NCBI GenBank assembly: GCA_028282545.1 | Contig: JANQHT010000146.1 | Coordinates: forward strand, 1 to 64,000 | From: Spirochaetales bacterium | Lineage (GTDB): Bacteria; Spirochaetota; Spirochaetia; DSM-27196; Alkalispirochaetaceae | Length of the DNA stretch: 64,000 nucleotides | Direction of reading: 5' to 3' | Shown here: piece by piece, positions 16,348-25,983 of the stretch | How the letters are laid out: the number at the start of each line of letters is the position of its first letter | Numbering within the stretch: position 1 is the stretch's first letter | Notes under the pieces: generated by a model | The model's database searches: none | The model's input: the letters and a program-made list of their open reading frames with translations, nothing else | Told to the model about the DNA's origin: nothing | Made by a program: the position numbers and the translations under genes

Positions 16348-17936
16348 GTTCCACGGCGGCCGGGAAGGGAGGGATCGCGACGATTGTCGTCGTCGCCGTG
16401 CTGCTCTTCTTCCTGGCGGCCCCGATCGGCGCTCTTCTCATGCGGGTGGCGGGAGACGGCACCGTTCCGGCCGCACATGCGGTCTACCGCGTTCTTCGTT
16501 TTTCGTTATCCCAGGCGATCGTGAGCGCCGGTATCGCCATTGTCCTTGCATTTCCCGTCGCCTACGCCGTTTCCCACTATCGGTTTCCCGGGCGTCGCCT
16601 CATCGTCGCCGCGTCGATGCTCCCCTTCGTCCTTCCGAGCATCATCGTGGTCGTTGCGATGGTCGCCTTCTTTGGACGCAACGGAACGGTGAACCGGCTC
16701 TTCGGGATGGAGGCAAACCTGGTCTACAGCTTCGCCGGTATCGTCCTTGCCCACGTGTACTACAACGTCTCGCTGGCAGTACGCGTTCTCTCGGCGGCGT
16801 GGTCCGGGATCGACCGCCGCTACGGCGAGACGGCGCGTAGTCTGGGCGACTCCCGTCCCGGTTCGTTTCTGCGCGTGACGCTTCCGCTACTCCGCCCGGC
16901 CGTGTCCACCGCCTTCACGCTGGTCTTCCTCTACAGCTTTCTCAGTTTCGGCGTCGTTCTCGTCTTCGGCGGCGTGCGGTACGCCACCCTGGAGGTGGCA
17001 ATCTACCGGGAGTTCTTCATTGATCTCGATTTTCGGAGCGCCGCCGTCTTCGCCGCGGTCCAACTGGGCTTCACCGTTCTCTTCGTCGCCGCCTTTGCCC
17101 GTTCGATCCACGCCGATCGCGCCGGTGTGGCGCGTTCTGATCCGCGCCTGCCCCGTTTGGCCGACGCCTCGCCGGCAACGCGCCTCGGGATGGTTCTCTA
17201 CCTCCTGATCTTTGCCGTTTTTCTGGGAGGACCCCTGGCGACCCTGATCGGGAGGGTGGCGGCGGATCCAACCGTCTTTCGTGACCTCTTTGTGCCGAGG
17301 CCGGGGGCCCGAAGCGTTGAGAAAATCGTCCGCAGCACCGTTCCCGGGGTGATCCTCAGAAGCGTCGCGATTGCCTTTGTATCCGGTACCGCTACCTTCG
17401 CGTTGTCCGCGTGGCTGGCGCTGAGCCATCGGGGCAAGGGGAACCGCCTCTTCGAGACAACCATCTTTGCCCCCATGGGTGTGAGCGTTGTTTCCGTTGC
17501 CTTGGGGTTGCGCCTCCTCTGGGAAGGCATCGTTCCCATGGGGGCGCTCGTCGTCGTCGGGCAGGTCGTGGTCACGCTGCCCATCGTGTTTCGGATCGTC
17601 CGCGCCGGCGTCGAAGAGCTTGGTGACCGGTTCGTACAGGCGGCGCGCGTTCTCGGTGCATCGCGGTTTGCCGTGTTCCGGGACGTGGAGTTGCCCCTCC
17701 TGCGCCGAACCTTTGCCAACGCCTTTGCGTACGCCATGGCGCTTTCTTTCGCAGACATCACGATGGTGCTTGGTGTAGGACGGGGCCGTATCGCAACGTT
17801 CCCGGTTGCAATCTACCGTCTCATCGGGTTTCGGAGTTTCGACCTGGCCGTGGCGCTATCGGTGATCTACATCGGTATGTGCGCTGCACTCTTCCTGCTC
17901 ATCGATGCCACTACCGAGCGAAGGAGCGATAGGTGA
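16344..17936 (+). CDS. thiP: Thiamine ABC importer permease
   Basis: A 530-residue fused permease with about twelve hydrophobic segments in two homologous halves, as usual for ThiP and related iron/thiamine permeases. Coupling loops are visible in each half: YGETARSLGDSRPGSFLRVTLP around residue 160 and FVQAARVLGASRFAVFRDVELP in the second half. The GTG at 16344 was chosen because it overlaps the thiB stop as GTGA and is preceded by GGAGGAGG; upstream in-frame codons lie inside thiB. Works with ThiB and ThiQ. Confidence 0.9.
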   Translation: MSSTAAGKGGIATIVVVAVLLFFLAAPIGALLMRVAGDGTVPAAHAVYRVLRFSLSQAIVSAGIAIVLAFPVAYAVSHYRFPGRRLIVAASMLPFVLPSIIVVVAMVAFFGRNGTVNRLFGMEANLVYSFAGIVLAHVYYNVSLAVRVLSAAWSGIDRRYGETARSLGDSRPGSFLRVTLPLLRPAVSTAFTLVFLYSFLSFGVVLVFGGVRYATLEVAIYREFFIDLDFRSAAVFAAVQLGFTVLFVAAFARSIHADRAGVARSDPRLPRLADASPATRLGMVLYLLIFAVFLGGPLATLIGRVAADPTVFRDLFVPRPGARSVEKIVRSTVPGVILRSVAIAFVSGTATFALSAWLALSHRGKGNRLFETTIFAPMGVSVVSVALGLRLLWEGIVPMGALVVVGQVVVTLPIVFRIVRAGVEELGDRFVQAARVLGASRFAVFRDVELPLLRRTFANAFAYAMALSFADITMVLGVGRGRIATFPVAIYRLIGFRSFDLAVALSVIYIGMCAALFLLIDATTERRSDR

Positions 17937-19000
17937 TTACGATCAGGAATGTTCGCAAACGGTACCCGGAGTTCGAGATCATACTCGATCTGGAGATCGG
18001 CGAGGCGGAAATCGTTTCGATCCTGGGACCCAGCGGCAGCGGCAAGACGACGACGCTACGCCTCATTGCGGGGTTTGAACGGGCCGACGCCGGATCGATC
18101 TCGGTGAACGGTCGTGACGTAACGGCGCTCCCTCCGGAGCGGCGCGGAATCGGCTATGTATTCCAGGACTTCACACTCTTCCCCCACATGTCGGTGGCGG
18201 AAAACGTCGGGTACGCGCTCCGCGTTCGCGCCGTGCCTCCCGCCGCGGCGAACCGGCGGATTGAGGAACTCTTGGAGCTGGTAGACTTGCGCGGTTTCGG
18301 GACTCGCCGTATCGGCTCTCTCTCGGGCGGAGAGCAGCAGCGCGTGGCGATCGCGAGGTCCCTCGCCGTGGATCCGACGGTTCTCCTGCTGGACGAGCCC
18401 TTTTCGTCGGTAGACGAGGTCCTGCGTTCGGATCTGCGCGCCGAGGTGCGCCGCCTGCGGAGTGAGCTTGGAATCACCGTCGTCTTTGTGACGCACAGTC
18501 GACAGGAGGCGCTGGCAATATCCAACCGCGTGTCCGTCTACAAGGGGGGCCGCGTCGTCCAGACGGGAAGCCCCGAGGAGATCTACCGCCGGCCGGTAAC
18601 ACCCTTCGTGGCGTCATTCGTGGGACCGGCCAATTACATTCGCCGCAATTCCGAGGTGCTCTTGGTCCGCCCGGAGGATGTGGAGCTTCGCACCGTACGG
18701 CGCGGCACGGTCGATGGTACGACGGACGCCGCAGGAGACGGGAAGCTCCTGGTACTCCCGGCGGAAGTGGAAGCCGTCGAATTCCAGGGACACTCCTACC
18801 TGCACCGGTGCCGCCTGGAAGAGGGCGCCCCGGTAAGCGAGGGTGCGCCTATGGGAAGCGGCGCCCCCATGGAAAGCGGCGCGCCCATCGCCCCGCGGGG
18901 AACGTTCTTTGAGGCGTTGCATTCGGCACGCCTCGCACCGGGCACGGCGGTGGAACTCGTCTGTGATATGAGCCGCGCCTGGCCGTTGCCGCGGGAATAG
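17933..19000 (+). CDS. thiQ: Thiamine ABC importer ATP-binding protein
   Basis: A 355-residue ABC ATPase: Walker A GPSGSGKTT, Q-loop YVFQDF, signature LSGGEQQRVAIARSL, Walker B VLLLDEPFSS and H-loop VTHSRQEAL. After about residue 235 a TOBE-like C-terminal extension is present, longer than in enterobacterial ThiQ. This extension contains four tandem six-residue repeats of the GAP-x-x-(E/S/G) kind at residues 297-320. The GTG start overlaps the thiP stop (GTGA) with GAAGGAG upstream. Riboswitch position and gene order support thiamine as substrate rather than iron or spermidine. Confidence 0.88.
   Translation: MITIRNVRKRYPEFEIILDLEIGEAEIVSILGPSGSGKTTTLRLIAGFERADAGSISVNGRDVTALPPERRGIGYVFQDFTLFPHMSVAENVGYALRVRAVPPAAANRRIEELLELVDLRGFGTRRIGSLSGGEQQRVAIARSLAVDPTVLLLDEPFSSVDEVLRSDLRAEVRRLRSELGITVVFVTHSRQEALAISNRVSVYKGGRVVQTGSPEEIYRRPVTPFVASFVGPANYIRRNSEVLLVRPEDVELRTVRRGTVDGTTDAAGDGKLLVLPAEVEAVEFQGHSYLHRCRLEEGAPVSEGAPMGSGAPMESGAPIAPRGTFFEALHSARLAPGTAVELVCDMSRAWPLPRE
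18821..18892 (+). repeat. Four tandem 18-bp units inside thiQ
   Basis: Units begin at 18821, 18839, 18857 and 18875, each encoding (E/S)GAP plus two residues. The array sits in a linker of the TOBE-like extension and keeps frame. It looks like a recently expanded slippage-type repeat; length variation between strains is likely. Confidence 0.75.
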
Positions 19001-19060
19001 CGCCGGACCGGGGCGCCTCCGCCGGCCGACCCAGCACGCGGACCGGCCCAACAGGGCGGG

Positions 19061-19969
19061 TTATTCCAACTCCTCCACCCGCGACGGCCAATCGCCCTTG
19101 AGCAGCCGCGAGAGCGCCCGGTCCGCGTAGAGTTTTCCCTCGTTCTGGCACGTGGGGCAGTAGTTGCACTCGCGCTCGCTGTACTGGATGCGCTGGACCG
19201 GCGTCCCGCAGAGGCGGCACGGTTTTCCGTACCGCCCGTGCACCGCCATCTCCGGCCGCGTGGTGTGAACCGTTTTGGGCCATGAGTCACCCCATTCGCC
19301 GGCGATTTTGTCGCGCCATTCCGCGAGTACCCGGCACGTTGCCGCGTGGAGCCGGGAATACTCTTCATCCGACATCGCTCCCGTTTGCCTGAGGGGCGGT
19401 ATCCGCGCCGCATGGAGTATCTCGTCGGAGAAGGTGTTGCCGATTCCCAGGAGCATCCGCTGGTCCGTCAGGGAACGCTTGATGGTGTGATTCTCGCTCC
19501 TCAGGAGCGCGGAGAACTCCTTCGCGTCCACGTCGAAGGGGCTGCGTCCCCCGGGGTGCAACGTCTCGACCCCGGCGCCGGAGGCAAAGAGATGCAGCGA
19601 CGCCCGTCGCTTGGTGCCCGCCTCGGTCAGAACGAGATCACCCTGGGCAAAGCGCAACCGCAGCAGTTCCGTTCGGCCCCGCTTGCGGTGTACCGGTCGC
19701 GGTTCGGCGGCCCCGGGATCGCCGTCCCACGAAAGCCGGCCCGCCAGCATCAGGTGAATCACCAGGTGGATATCACCGTCGAGCGCCGCAACGATGCGCT
19801 TTCCAAGGGAACGGGCCGACAGAATGCGTTTTTGCGCCACCGATTCGATGGGCGTTTCCGCCGTCCGCAAGAGGAACGGGTGGAGGAGATAGGCGGACTC
19901 CACCTCGGCGCCGCCGAGCGTCGTGTTGATCAGGCGGACGTAGTTCTCGATGTCCGGATACTCGGGCAC
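19061..19969 (-). CDS. Fpg/Nei-family DNA glycosylase
   Basis: A 302-residue base-excision glycosylase/AP lyase. The protein starts (M)PEYPDIENY, giving the N-terminal Pro nucleophile and Glu that the family needs after Met removal; this decides the GTG at 19967-19969 as start over longer forms. HLMLAGRLSW holds the His region, LGIGNTFSDEIL the helix-two-turn-helix entry, and a C-terminal zinc finger C-x2-C-x16-C-x2-C (CRLC ... CPTC) closes it. TACAAT lies six bases before the GTG and no Shine-Dalgarno is present, so the mRNA may be leaderless. The substrate range (8-oxoguanine versus oxidised pyrimidines) is not decided by sequence. Confidence 0.88.
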   Translation of the reverse strand: MPEYPDIENYVRLINTTLGGAEVESAYLLHPFLLRTAETPIESVAQKRILSARSLGKRIVAALDGDIHLVIHLMLAGRLSWDGDPGAAEPRPVHRKRGRTELLRLRFAQGDLVLTEAGTKRRASLHLFASGAGVETLHPGGRSPFDVDAKEFSALLRSENHTIKRSLTDQRMLLGIGNTFSDEILHAARIPPLRQTGAMSDEEYSRLHAATCRVLAEWRDKIAGEWGDSWPKTVHTTRPEMAVHGRYGKPCRLCGTPVQRIQYSERECNYCPTCQNEGKLYADRALSRLLKGDWPSRVEELE

Positions 19970-20092
19970 GGGGAGATTGTAACCGATGAGTCCGATTTTG
20001 GATCGCGCCTGGTGCGACCGTATTTGCATCGAGGACCTGACAAATCGCGCGTTCCTTCGTACAGTAGGAGACCATATTATCGGGAGGAACCA

Positions 20093-20581
20093 ATGTCTAG
20101 GGCAGTCGTTTACTACTCGCTCTACGGGAACACAAAATACATCGGCGAAAGCCTCGCTAGGCACACCGGTGCACAGGCGGTGGAACTCCGGGAGGAGGGA
20201 TCGCGCAAAGGCGTGCTCGGTTTTGTGAGATCCGGTTTCCAGGCCAAGACAAAGAAGCGGTCGGCTCTCGTTGGTGAACCGTGGAATCGGATTGCCGATT
20301 GCGACACCGTTTTCCTCGTTACGCCGATCTGGGCGAGCAGCGGTACACCCGCCATGAACGCCTTCCTGGACCACGCAGATTTCGCCGGTAAAACGGTCCA
20401 CATTGTGACCGTCCAGGCCGATCCAAAGGGCGCCGGCAGCGAAAAGGTCCATAATTCCATCGCCGAACGCGTGCAATCCAGGGGAGGAACCGTGGAAAAA
20501 CGCCATTCTCTGACCGGCAGCGCACCCGGGAAGTACGCCGGTGACCAGGTGCTGGACGAACAGATTTCCCGGATTCTTTGA
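20093..20581 (+). CDS. Flavodoxin-like protein
   Basis: A 162-residue protein of flavodoxin fold. It opens AVVYYSLYGNTKYIGESLA, where SLYGNT is the FMN-phosphate-binding loop, and has a central FLVTPIWASSGTPAMNAFLD stretch that matches the second flavin loop, then VHIVTVQADP. Such proteins carry electrons through FMN in the cytoplasm; partners are unknown. ATG at 20093 has GGGAGG seven bases upstream. It diverges from the glycosylase and is followed on the opposite strand by the ROK repressor. Confidence 0.85.
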   Translation: MSRAVVYYSLYGNTKYIGESLARHTGAQAVELREEGSRKGVLGFVRSGFQAKTKKRSALVGEPWNRIADCDTVFLVTPIWASSGTPAMNAFLDHADFAGKTVHIVTVQADPKGAGSEKVHNSIAERVQSRGGTVEKRHSLTGSAPGKYAGDQVLDEQISRIL

Positions 20582-20590
20582 TCTCGCCCG

Positions 20591-21757
20591 TTATGCCGTA
20601 GCCGGGTGCGCTCCCATCAGGTCCACGCCGTGGGGTGCCATTGGACGTTCCGCCCCCGGCACCGGCACGGTGAACAGGTGTTCCAGGAACATTCCCGCGG
20701 CACCAAAGGCAACGGCGTTGTCCCCGAGGCGGGACACCGAGAAGGTGCACTCCACCGGGTCGGGGTAGGCCCAGTTTTCAATTAGTCTTTGTCGAATCTT
20801 CTCCGTCAGATCGTCCGCGAGGACCTCGATGGGACCGCCGATCACGACCTTTTCCAGGTTCAGGGTCGTAACGAGGAACGCCACGTGAATCGCCAGCTCG
20901 GTCGTGATCGCGTCGTTCACCGAGGTATCCTGGAGAAAGAGACGCGCCTGTCGATCGGTGATCGAAAACTGGTTCACTTGGTCTGTTTTATAGAGGATGC
21001 TCCGAAACTCACCGGCCGAGTACGTGCTTCCGTGGTACACGCGTCCGTTGATCACCAACCCGAGGCCGAGCGCCATGATCCGATAGTCGTCCATCTTGAC
21101 CGTATGCTTCCGAAACTCGCCAAGGACAAAGAGGAAGTTTTCCGGGCGTCCACTGTGTCGAAACGCAAGCTCCCCCCAGCAGCCGCAATTGGCGTCGTTG
21201 TCCACCAGGATCGGAACGGGACGATCAATCCGCGCCGCCGCGTCCGCCGTGAAACTGATCGGCTGATATATCTCCAGCGGTGCGGACGCGTGCAGCACAC
21301 CCTCCGCCGGATCCACAAACCCAGACAGCCCCACACCGATCCCGATCAGGGGTAAACCGTTTGCCTCCAGACTCGGCCGGAAGCGTTCAACGATATCCAC
21401 AAATGCGGAGATCAGGTCCGTGGTTCGGATGTCCAGCGGTTCGGAGTGTGAGAAGAAGATGTCGCCGTGCAGATCTACCCCCACCACGGTAAACGCTTCG
21501 GTCTGGATTTCGATTCCCATGACGCATCCCCAGGCCGGTTTGATGCGGAGGTGGATGGGACGGCGCCCACCCTGGCGACTCGCTTCTCCAACGGCTTCCG
21601 CCTCGATGATCCCGAACCCTTCGAGGTCGGCCACGATCTTGGAGACGGTAGATTTGTTGAGGCCCAATCGGTGGGAGAGTTGCACTCGGGAGATTCCACG
21701 GTTCAACCAGATGTGGCGCAGGATTCGGGTGGTGTTGATCTTGCTCCCGACGTTCAC
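20591..21757 (-). CDS. ROK-family transcriptional repressor (NagC/XylR type)
   Basis: A 388-residue regulator: N-terminal winged helix-turn-helix (residues about 20-65, QLSHRLGLNKSTVSKIVADLE) joined to a ROK sugar-kinase-like domain. The sugar-binding remnants LVDNDANCGCWGE and GSTYSAGEFR are present, but the zinc motif CxCGxxGCxE usual in ROK proteins is missing, and the N-terminal ATP-binding DxGxT is not conserved, so kinase activity is unlikely. The start is GTG at 21755-21757; no strong ribosome-binding site precedes it. It diverges from an alpha-glucoside-type importer and most likely represses it, with a sugar as inducer. Confidence 0.88.
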   Translation of the reverse strand: MNVGSKINTTRILRHIWLNRGISRVQLSHRLGLNKSTVSKIVADLEGFGIIEAEAVGEASRQGGRRPIHLRIKPAWGCVMGIEIQTEAFTVVGVDLHGDIFFSHSEPLDIRTTDLISAFVDIVERFRPSLEANGLPLIGIGVGLSGFVDPAEGVLHASAPLEIYQPISFTADAAARIDRPVPILVDNDANCGCWGELAFRHSGRPENFLFVLGEFRKHTVKMDDYRIMALGLGLVINGRVYHGSTYSAGEFRSILYKTDQVNQFSITDRQARLFLQDTSVNDAITTELAIHVAFLVTTLNLEKVVIGGPIEVLADDLTEKIRQRLIENWAYPDPVECTFSVSRLGDNAVAFGAAGMFLEHLFTVPVPGAERPMAPHGVDLMGAHPATA

Positions 21758-21839
21758 GGTTGGTTGGTTGTCTCCATCAATCTATACCGTACACTGACCT
21801 TGTTCGCCTGTCAAAGGTTAGGTGAACCGGTTTTTGTCG

Positions 21840-21895
21840 TTGACAGCTCGCTTTTGACCATGATACCCTTTGGGTTGGTTGCGTAAGGCAACCAA
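21840..21895 (+). promoter_or_regulatory. Promoter and candidate ROK operator before the CUT1 importer
   Basis: TTGACA at 21840-21845 and TACCCT at 21864-21869 (18-bp spacer) form a likely promoter. Directly downstream is a perfect inverted repeat TTGGTTGC-GTAAG-GCAACCAA (21875-21895), which would block transcription when bound. GGTTGGTTG also occurs in the repressor's own leader at 21759-21768. Assignment to the ROK protein is inferred from position. Confidence 0.55.
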
Positions 21896-21919
21896 ACTGA
21901 ATCCCTTAAGGAGGAACGA

Positions 21920-23266
21920 ATGAAGAAGACTCTGACTATTCTCCTCGTCCTGACGGCCGCGTTCATGCTGGTACTCGCGGGATGTGCTCGGGAAGACGAG
22001 GGCGGCGAGGACATGGCGGAAGCGTCCGGCGTTGACTATACGGACAACCCGTGGACGGACGGCCAGGACCTTTCCGGTACCGAGGTGACGATTTTCGGAG
22101 CGTTTGTCGACGAGGATGCGGCACGCTTCAACAAGTCGGTCGAAATCTTCGAGGAAGAGACGGGTATCAATATCGTCTACGAGGGCAGCGGTGACTTTGA
22201 AACGCTCGTGACGGTGCGCGCCGAGGGTGGCGATCCGCCCGACATCGCGGTATTCCCGCAGCCGGGTCTCGCCAACGACCTTGTCGGCGGCGGATACATC
22301 TACGACGTGGCCGAATGGCTCGGCATGGACTATCTCGAGTCGCAGTACAGCCAGGCGTGGATCGATCTGGCCGCCATGCAGGGTATCCAGGCGGGTGTCT
22401 GGTACCGAGCCAACGTGAAGAGCTTGGTCTGGTACAACATTCCCACCTTCGAAGCCGAAGGTTACGAAGTACCCGAGACGTGGGACGAATTGCTCGCATT
22501 GACGGACGAAATCGTGGCCGACGGCTACACCCCCTGGGCGATCGGCATCGAGAGTTCCGGCGCTACCGGTTGGGTCGCCACGGACTGGATCGAGGACATC
22601 ATGCTCCGCGTGCATCCCCCTGAGGTCTACGATCAGTGGGTCGCGGGCGAAGTCAAGTTCAACAGCCCCGAGGTCAAGGAAGCGATTGACTACATGACCG
22701 AAGTCTGGTTCAACGAGGATTACGTCCTCGGCGGCCGCGAAGGTATTGTCCTTACGCCCTTTGGCGACGCGATTGCGCCCATCACCGGTGAAAGCCCGGC
22801 GGCAATCCTGCACCGCCAGGCCAACTTCATCATGGGATTTATGCCCCAGGGTGGCGCCGAAGTGGGCGAAACGGTCGGCTTCTTCTATCTGCCGCCCATC
22901 AAGGCGGAGCTCGGGCGACCCGTGCTCGGCGCCGGCGACATCTACTCACCCATGAACGATCGTCCCGAAATCCGCGCGGCGATCAAGTTCTTCAGCCAGG
23001 GTATCTCCGCAAAGGGCTGGATCGAAGCCGGTGGGTTTGCGAGCCCCCACCAGGACGCAGACCTCGGGTGGTATCCCTCGGACGTCGACCGCGGTATTGC
23101 GGACATTTTGCAGCAGGCAACGACCTTCCGGTTCGATGCATCTGACCTGATGCCGGGAGCCGTTGGTGCAGGCACCTTCTGGACCGAGATCACGTCGTTC
23201 GTGAACGACGCCGACGCTGATCTCGACACGCTGCTGGATAATATCGACGCGAGTTATCCGCAATAA
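21920..23266 (+). CDS. Sugar-binding lipoprotein, alpha-glucoside type (AglE-like)
   Basis: A 448-residue CUT1-class extracellular solute-binding protein. The lipoprotein signal ends in lipobox LAGC with Cys22, followed by an acidic Glu/Asp/Gly linker. The mature domain shows ETGINIVYEGSGDFETLVTVRAEGGDPPDIAVFPQPG in outline, the family's hinge and ligand region, and many Trp/Tyr for sugar stacking (GVWYRANVKSLVWYN). Closest by pattern to AglE, binding alpha-glucosides such as maltose, trehalose or sucrose. ATG at 21920 is preceded by AAGGAGG. The two permease genes follow; there is no ATPase gene in the cluster. Confidence 0.87.
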   Translation: MKKTLTILLVLTAAFMLVLAGCAREDEGGEDMAEASGVDYTDNPWTDGQDLSGTEVTIFGAFVDEDAARFNKSVEIFEEETGINIVYEGSGDFETLVTVRAEGGDPPDIAVFPQPGLANDLVGGGYIYDVAEWLGMDYLESQYSQAWIDLAAMQGIQAGVWYRANVKSLVWYNIPTFEAEGYEVPETWDELLALTDEIVADGYTPWAIGIESSGATGWVATDWIEDIMLRVHPPEVYDQWVAGEVKFNSPEVKEAIDYMTEVWFNEDYVLGGREGIVLTPFGDAIAPITGESPAAILHRQANFIMGFMPQGGAEVGETVGFFYLPPIKAELGRPVLGAGDIYSPMNDRPEIRAAIKFFSQGISAKGWIEAGGFASPHQDADLGWYPSDVDRGIADILQQATTFRFDASDLMPGAVGAGTFWTEITSFVNDADADLDTLLDNIDASYPQ

Positions 23267-23287
23267 CATCCTGAGGATGGAACGGAC

Positions 23288-23313
23288 GGCCGGCGGGCGT
23301 GTGCTCGCCGGCC
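23288..23313 (+). promoter_or_regulatory. Intercistronic stem-loop
   Basis: GGCCGGCG (23288-23295) pairs with CGCCGGCC (23306-23313); two more G-C pairs can form inside with one bulge. It follows the binding-protein stop by 21 bases and lacks a U-tract. As with 10497-10532 it probably stabilises the binding-protein message. Confidence 0.65.
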
Positions 23314-23331
23314 GCTTCTTTGGAGGTCACG

Positions 23332-24411
23332 ATGAGCGATTCTTCGGTACTGGCCAAACGCCCCCTTCAGATCGGTATTTCCATCCTGGCGGCGTTTGCA
23401 CTCTTCATCATCTTCTGGTGGAGTTTTTCCTTCATGCGGAGCGAGGAAGTCCCCAAACTCCTGATAGCCGTGGTAGCCCTTGTGGTTGGCGTCGGCGGAA
23501 TTTGGGCGCTTTTTCTCACCGTGGACAACCTGGTGGCGCAGCTTCCCATCCGGGCGCGAGATTTCCTCAGGCCCTACGTGTTCATCACCCCGGCGTTCCT
23601 CATCCTGCTGATCTATATTATCTACCCGTCAATCCGCACTATCGGGGTGAGTTTTTTTGACTACACCCGCGGCGGGACGCCGGAAAACTTCGGGTTACAG
23701 AACTACGTCTCGGTCTTCACCGACCCGGCGCTGCTGATCGCAATACGGAACAACGTACTGTGGCTCATTTTTGTACCTCTCTTTTCCGTATCCCTGGGCC
23801 TGGTCATCGCCGTCCTGGTGGACCGCGTTCGCTGGGAGAAGTACGCTAAATCACTCATCTTCCTGCCCATGGCGATATCCTTCGTCGGCGCCGCCGTCAT
23901 TTGGCGCTTTATCTACTACTTCGCCGTCTGGGGAGAACAGATCGGCCTGCTCAACGCAATGGTCGTTGGTCTGGGGGGCGAACCGGTCGGTTGGTTGCGG
24001 CTCGAACCGTGGAACAACTTCTTCCTGATCGTCATCATGATCTGGCTCCAGACCGGATTTGCCATGGTAATCCTCTCCTCGGCGGTCAAGGGTGTGCCGG
24101 CCAGCCTGCTGGAGGCGGCGCGCATCGACGGTGCCGGGGAGTTCCGGATCTTTTTCCAGGTGATTATCCCCTTCGTGAGTGGAACGATCCTGACGGTGAC
24201 CACGACGATCGTCATCCTGGTGCTCAAGATATTTGACGTTGTATTCGTCATGACCAGCGGCCGGTTCAATACCGACGTGGTGGCGAACATGATGTACAAC
24301 CAGATGTTCCGGCAGGGGCAGTACGGACGGGGGGCCGCGTTGGCGGTCATCATTTTCATCGCGGTAACGCCGGTTATGATCCGGAACATCCGCAACCTGA
24401 ACAAGGTTTAG
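23332..24411 (+). CDS. CUT1 sugar importer permease (AglF-like)
   Basis: A 359-residue inner-membrane permease. Two extra hydrophobic segments at the N terminus (about residues 12-30 and 45-65) precede the six-TM core. The EAA coupling loop [22 protein letters not shown] lies near residues 255-276 and contacts the ATPase. ATG at 23332 has TGGAGG upstream; an 11-codon upstream extension has no signal. It pairs with the second permease encoded ten bases downstream. The ATPase must be supplied from elsewhere, as in systems that share an MsmK/MalK-type protein. Confidence 0.87.
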   Translation: MSDSSVLAKRPLQIGISILAAFALFIIFWWSFSFMRSEEVPKLLIAVVALVVGVGGIWALFLTVDNLVAQLPIRARDFLRPYVFITPAFLILLIYIIYPSIRTIGVSFFDYTRGGTPENFGLQNYVSVFTDPALLIAIRNNVLWLIFVPLFSVSLGLVIAVLVDRVRWEKYAKSLIFLPMAISFVGAAVIWRFIYYFAVWGEQIGLLNAMVVGLGGEPVGWLRLEPWNNFFLIVIMIWLQTGFAMVILSSAVKGVPASLLEAARIDGAGEFRIFFQVIIPFVSGTILTVTTTIVILVLKIFDVVFVMTSGRFNTDVVANMMYNQMFRQGQYGRGAALAVIIFIAVTPVMIRNIRNLNKV

Positions 24412-24421
24412 GAGGTCCCTG

Positions 24422-25309
24422 ATGACAACCGCACTTGTCGCACAGACACGAAAAAAGACCTCCGTCGAGGTGTGGCGGCGAATACTCCTTAACTTGGCGA
24501 TCATCGTGATCGTCCTGCTCTGGACCGTTCCGACCTTTGGTCTGCTCGTCAGTTCGTTCCGGGAACCCAATGCGATCAACACCTCCGGGTGGTGGTCGGC
24601 GATTTTCAACCCGGTGGCGAACGGATTCTGGACGCTGGACAACTACATCTTCGTGATTACCAACGACGGTATGGGGAATGCTTTCCTCAACAGCCTGCTC
24701 GTTACAATCCCGTCTACCGTCATCCCGATCACGATCGCGGCGTTCGCCGCCTACGGCCTGGCGTGGATGGAGTTCCGCGGCAGGCGTTTTGTCTTTGTCT
24801 TGATCGTCGGTCTTATGGTGGTTCCGCTGCAGACGTCCCTGCTACCGCTCTTCCGGCTCTACAACAACCTGGAACTCAACGGTACATACCTGGGGATATG
24901 GCTTGCCCACACGGGGTTTGGGCTTCCCCTGGCGACGTATTTGCTCTACGGGTACATATCCCAGATACCGCGGGATCTGATCGAGGCGGCGGAGGTTGAC
25001 GGCACCACGCCCATGACGAAGTTTATCTTCCTGGTGGTTCCTCTCTCGGTGCCCGCAATCGCATCGTTCGCGATCTTCCAGTTCCTCTGGGTCTGGAACG
25101 ACCTCCTGGTGGCTATTATTTTCCTGGGCACCAACATCGACGTATCGGTCGTCACCTCACGACTCGCGGAAATGGTCGGGTCTCGTGGACAGGACTGGTA
25201 CGTGCTGACGTCCGGTGCCTTCCTGACAATGGTCATGCCGCTGGTCGTCTTTTTCAGTCTGCAGCGCTACTTCGTACGCGGAATGATGGCCGGATCCATC
25301 AAGGGCTGA
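24422..25309 (+). CDS. CUT1 sugar importer permease (AglG/MalG-like)
   Basis: A 295-residue permease with six predicted membrane segments and the EAA loop [24 protein letters not shown] at about residues 183-206. The C terminus [17 protein letters not shown] is the classic ending of MalG-type proteins. ATG at 24422 is preceded by AGGAGGT. Last gene of the importer operon; it follows the first permease with a 10-base gap. Confidence 0.9.
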   Translation: MTTALVAQTRKKTSVEVWRRILLNLAIIVIVLLWTVPTFGLLVSSFREPNAINTSGWWSAIFNPVANGFWTLDNYIFVITNDGMGNAFLNSLLVTIPSTVIPITIAAFAAYGLAWMEFRGRRFVFVLIVGLMVVPLQTSLLPLFRLYNNLELNGTYLGIWLAHTGFGLPLATYLLYGYISQIPRDLIEAAEVDGTTPMTKFIFLVVPLSVPAIASFAIFQFLWVWNDLLVAIIFLGTNIDVSVVTSRLAEMVGSRGQDWYVLTSGAFLTMVMPLVVFFSLQRYFVRGMMAGSIKG

Positions 25310-25464
25310 TCCGCCGGAGCCAAACGGTACTTATGGCCCGGCCGCGGAACCGTTTCGATCGTGGCAGGTGATTCCACGCATGACGTTTCGCCCGGAGAGG
25401 CGGTTGAGATTGAGATCGAAGGGTACGTTTGCTTTTTTATCGCTCCCATGGGTACCGTTAATGT

Positions 25465-25980
25465 ATGAGGTTTTTGGTCAGAAAAATTCGTCAACCGACA
25501 CTCTTTTTCGCGATCCTGGGAACCCTCGCACTTGTGCTTACGGCCTGTACATCCGCGCCGACGCCGCTCACCGAGCTCGAAGGATCGCAACCGGTCCCGT
25601 CTTTGTCCCCCCGGGACGTGGTGGGCATCCAGCTCACCGCGTTTCAGAACAACGACGCCTTCGACGCCGGCATAGAGATCGCCTTCCGATTCGCCAGCCC
25701 CCAGAACCGGACGGTAACCGGTCCGCTCTCGCGGTTTGCGACAATGGTCAAGGCGCCGGCGTATCGGATCATGCTGTTTCACGACCGCGCCGAGTACGCT
25801 CCGACAGTTGTCCGCGGCAACATCGCCGTTCAGCGCGTGGCTCTCTACCAGGACGATCGCGTGATCGTTTTCGACTTTGTGATGCGCAGGCAGACCTCCG
25901 AACCGTACCTCGACTGCTGGATGACCGAAGCGGTTCAGTACCGAGGTCAAGCCACCACGACAGATCCTCTCGTGGTGTAA
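25465..25980 (+). CDS. Lipoprotein with DUF4864-like domain
   Basis: A 171-residue protein with a lipoprotein signal (basic RKIR, hydrophobic core, lipobox LTAC, Cys28). The remainder (VVGIQLTAFQNNDAFDAGIEIAFRFASPQNR and following) has the pattern of DUF4864 domains, small alpha/beta proteins of unknown role that resemble SnoaL-like folds. ATG at 25465 starts directly at the signal peptide; TACCGT six bases upstream could be a -10 box of a leaderless message. Its location after the importer operon does not by itself imply a shared role. Confidence 0.7.
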   Translation: MRFLVRKIRQPTLFFAILGTLALVLTACTSAPTPLTELEGSQPVPSLSPRDVVGIQLTAFQNNDAFDAGIEIAFRFASPQNRTVTGPLSRFATMVKAPAYRIMLFHDRAEYAPTVVRGNIAVQRVALYQDDRVIVFDFVMRRQTSEPYLDCWMTEAVQYRGQATTTDPLVV

Positions 25981-25983
25981 AAC

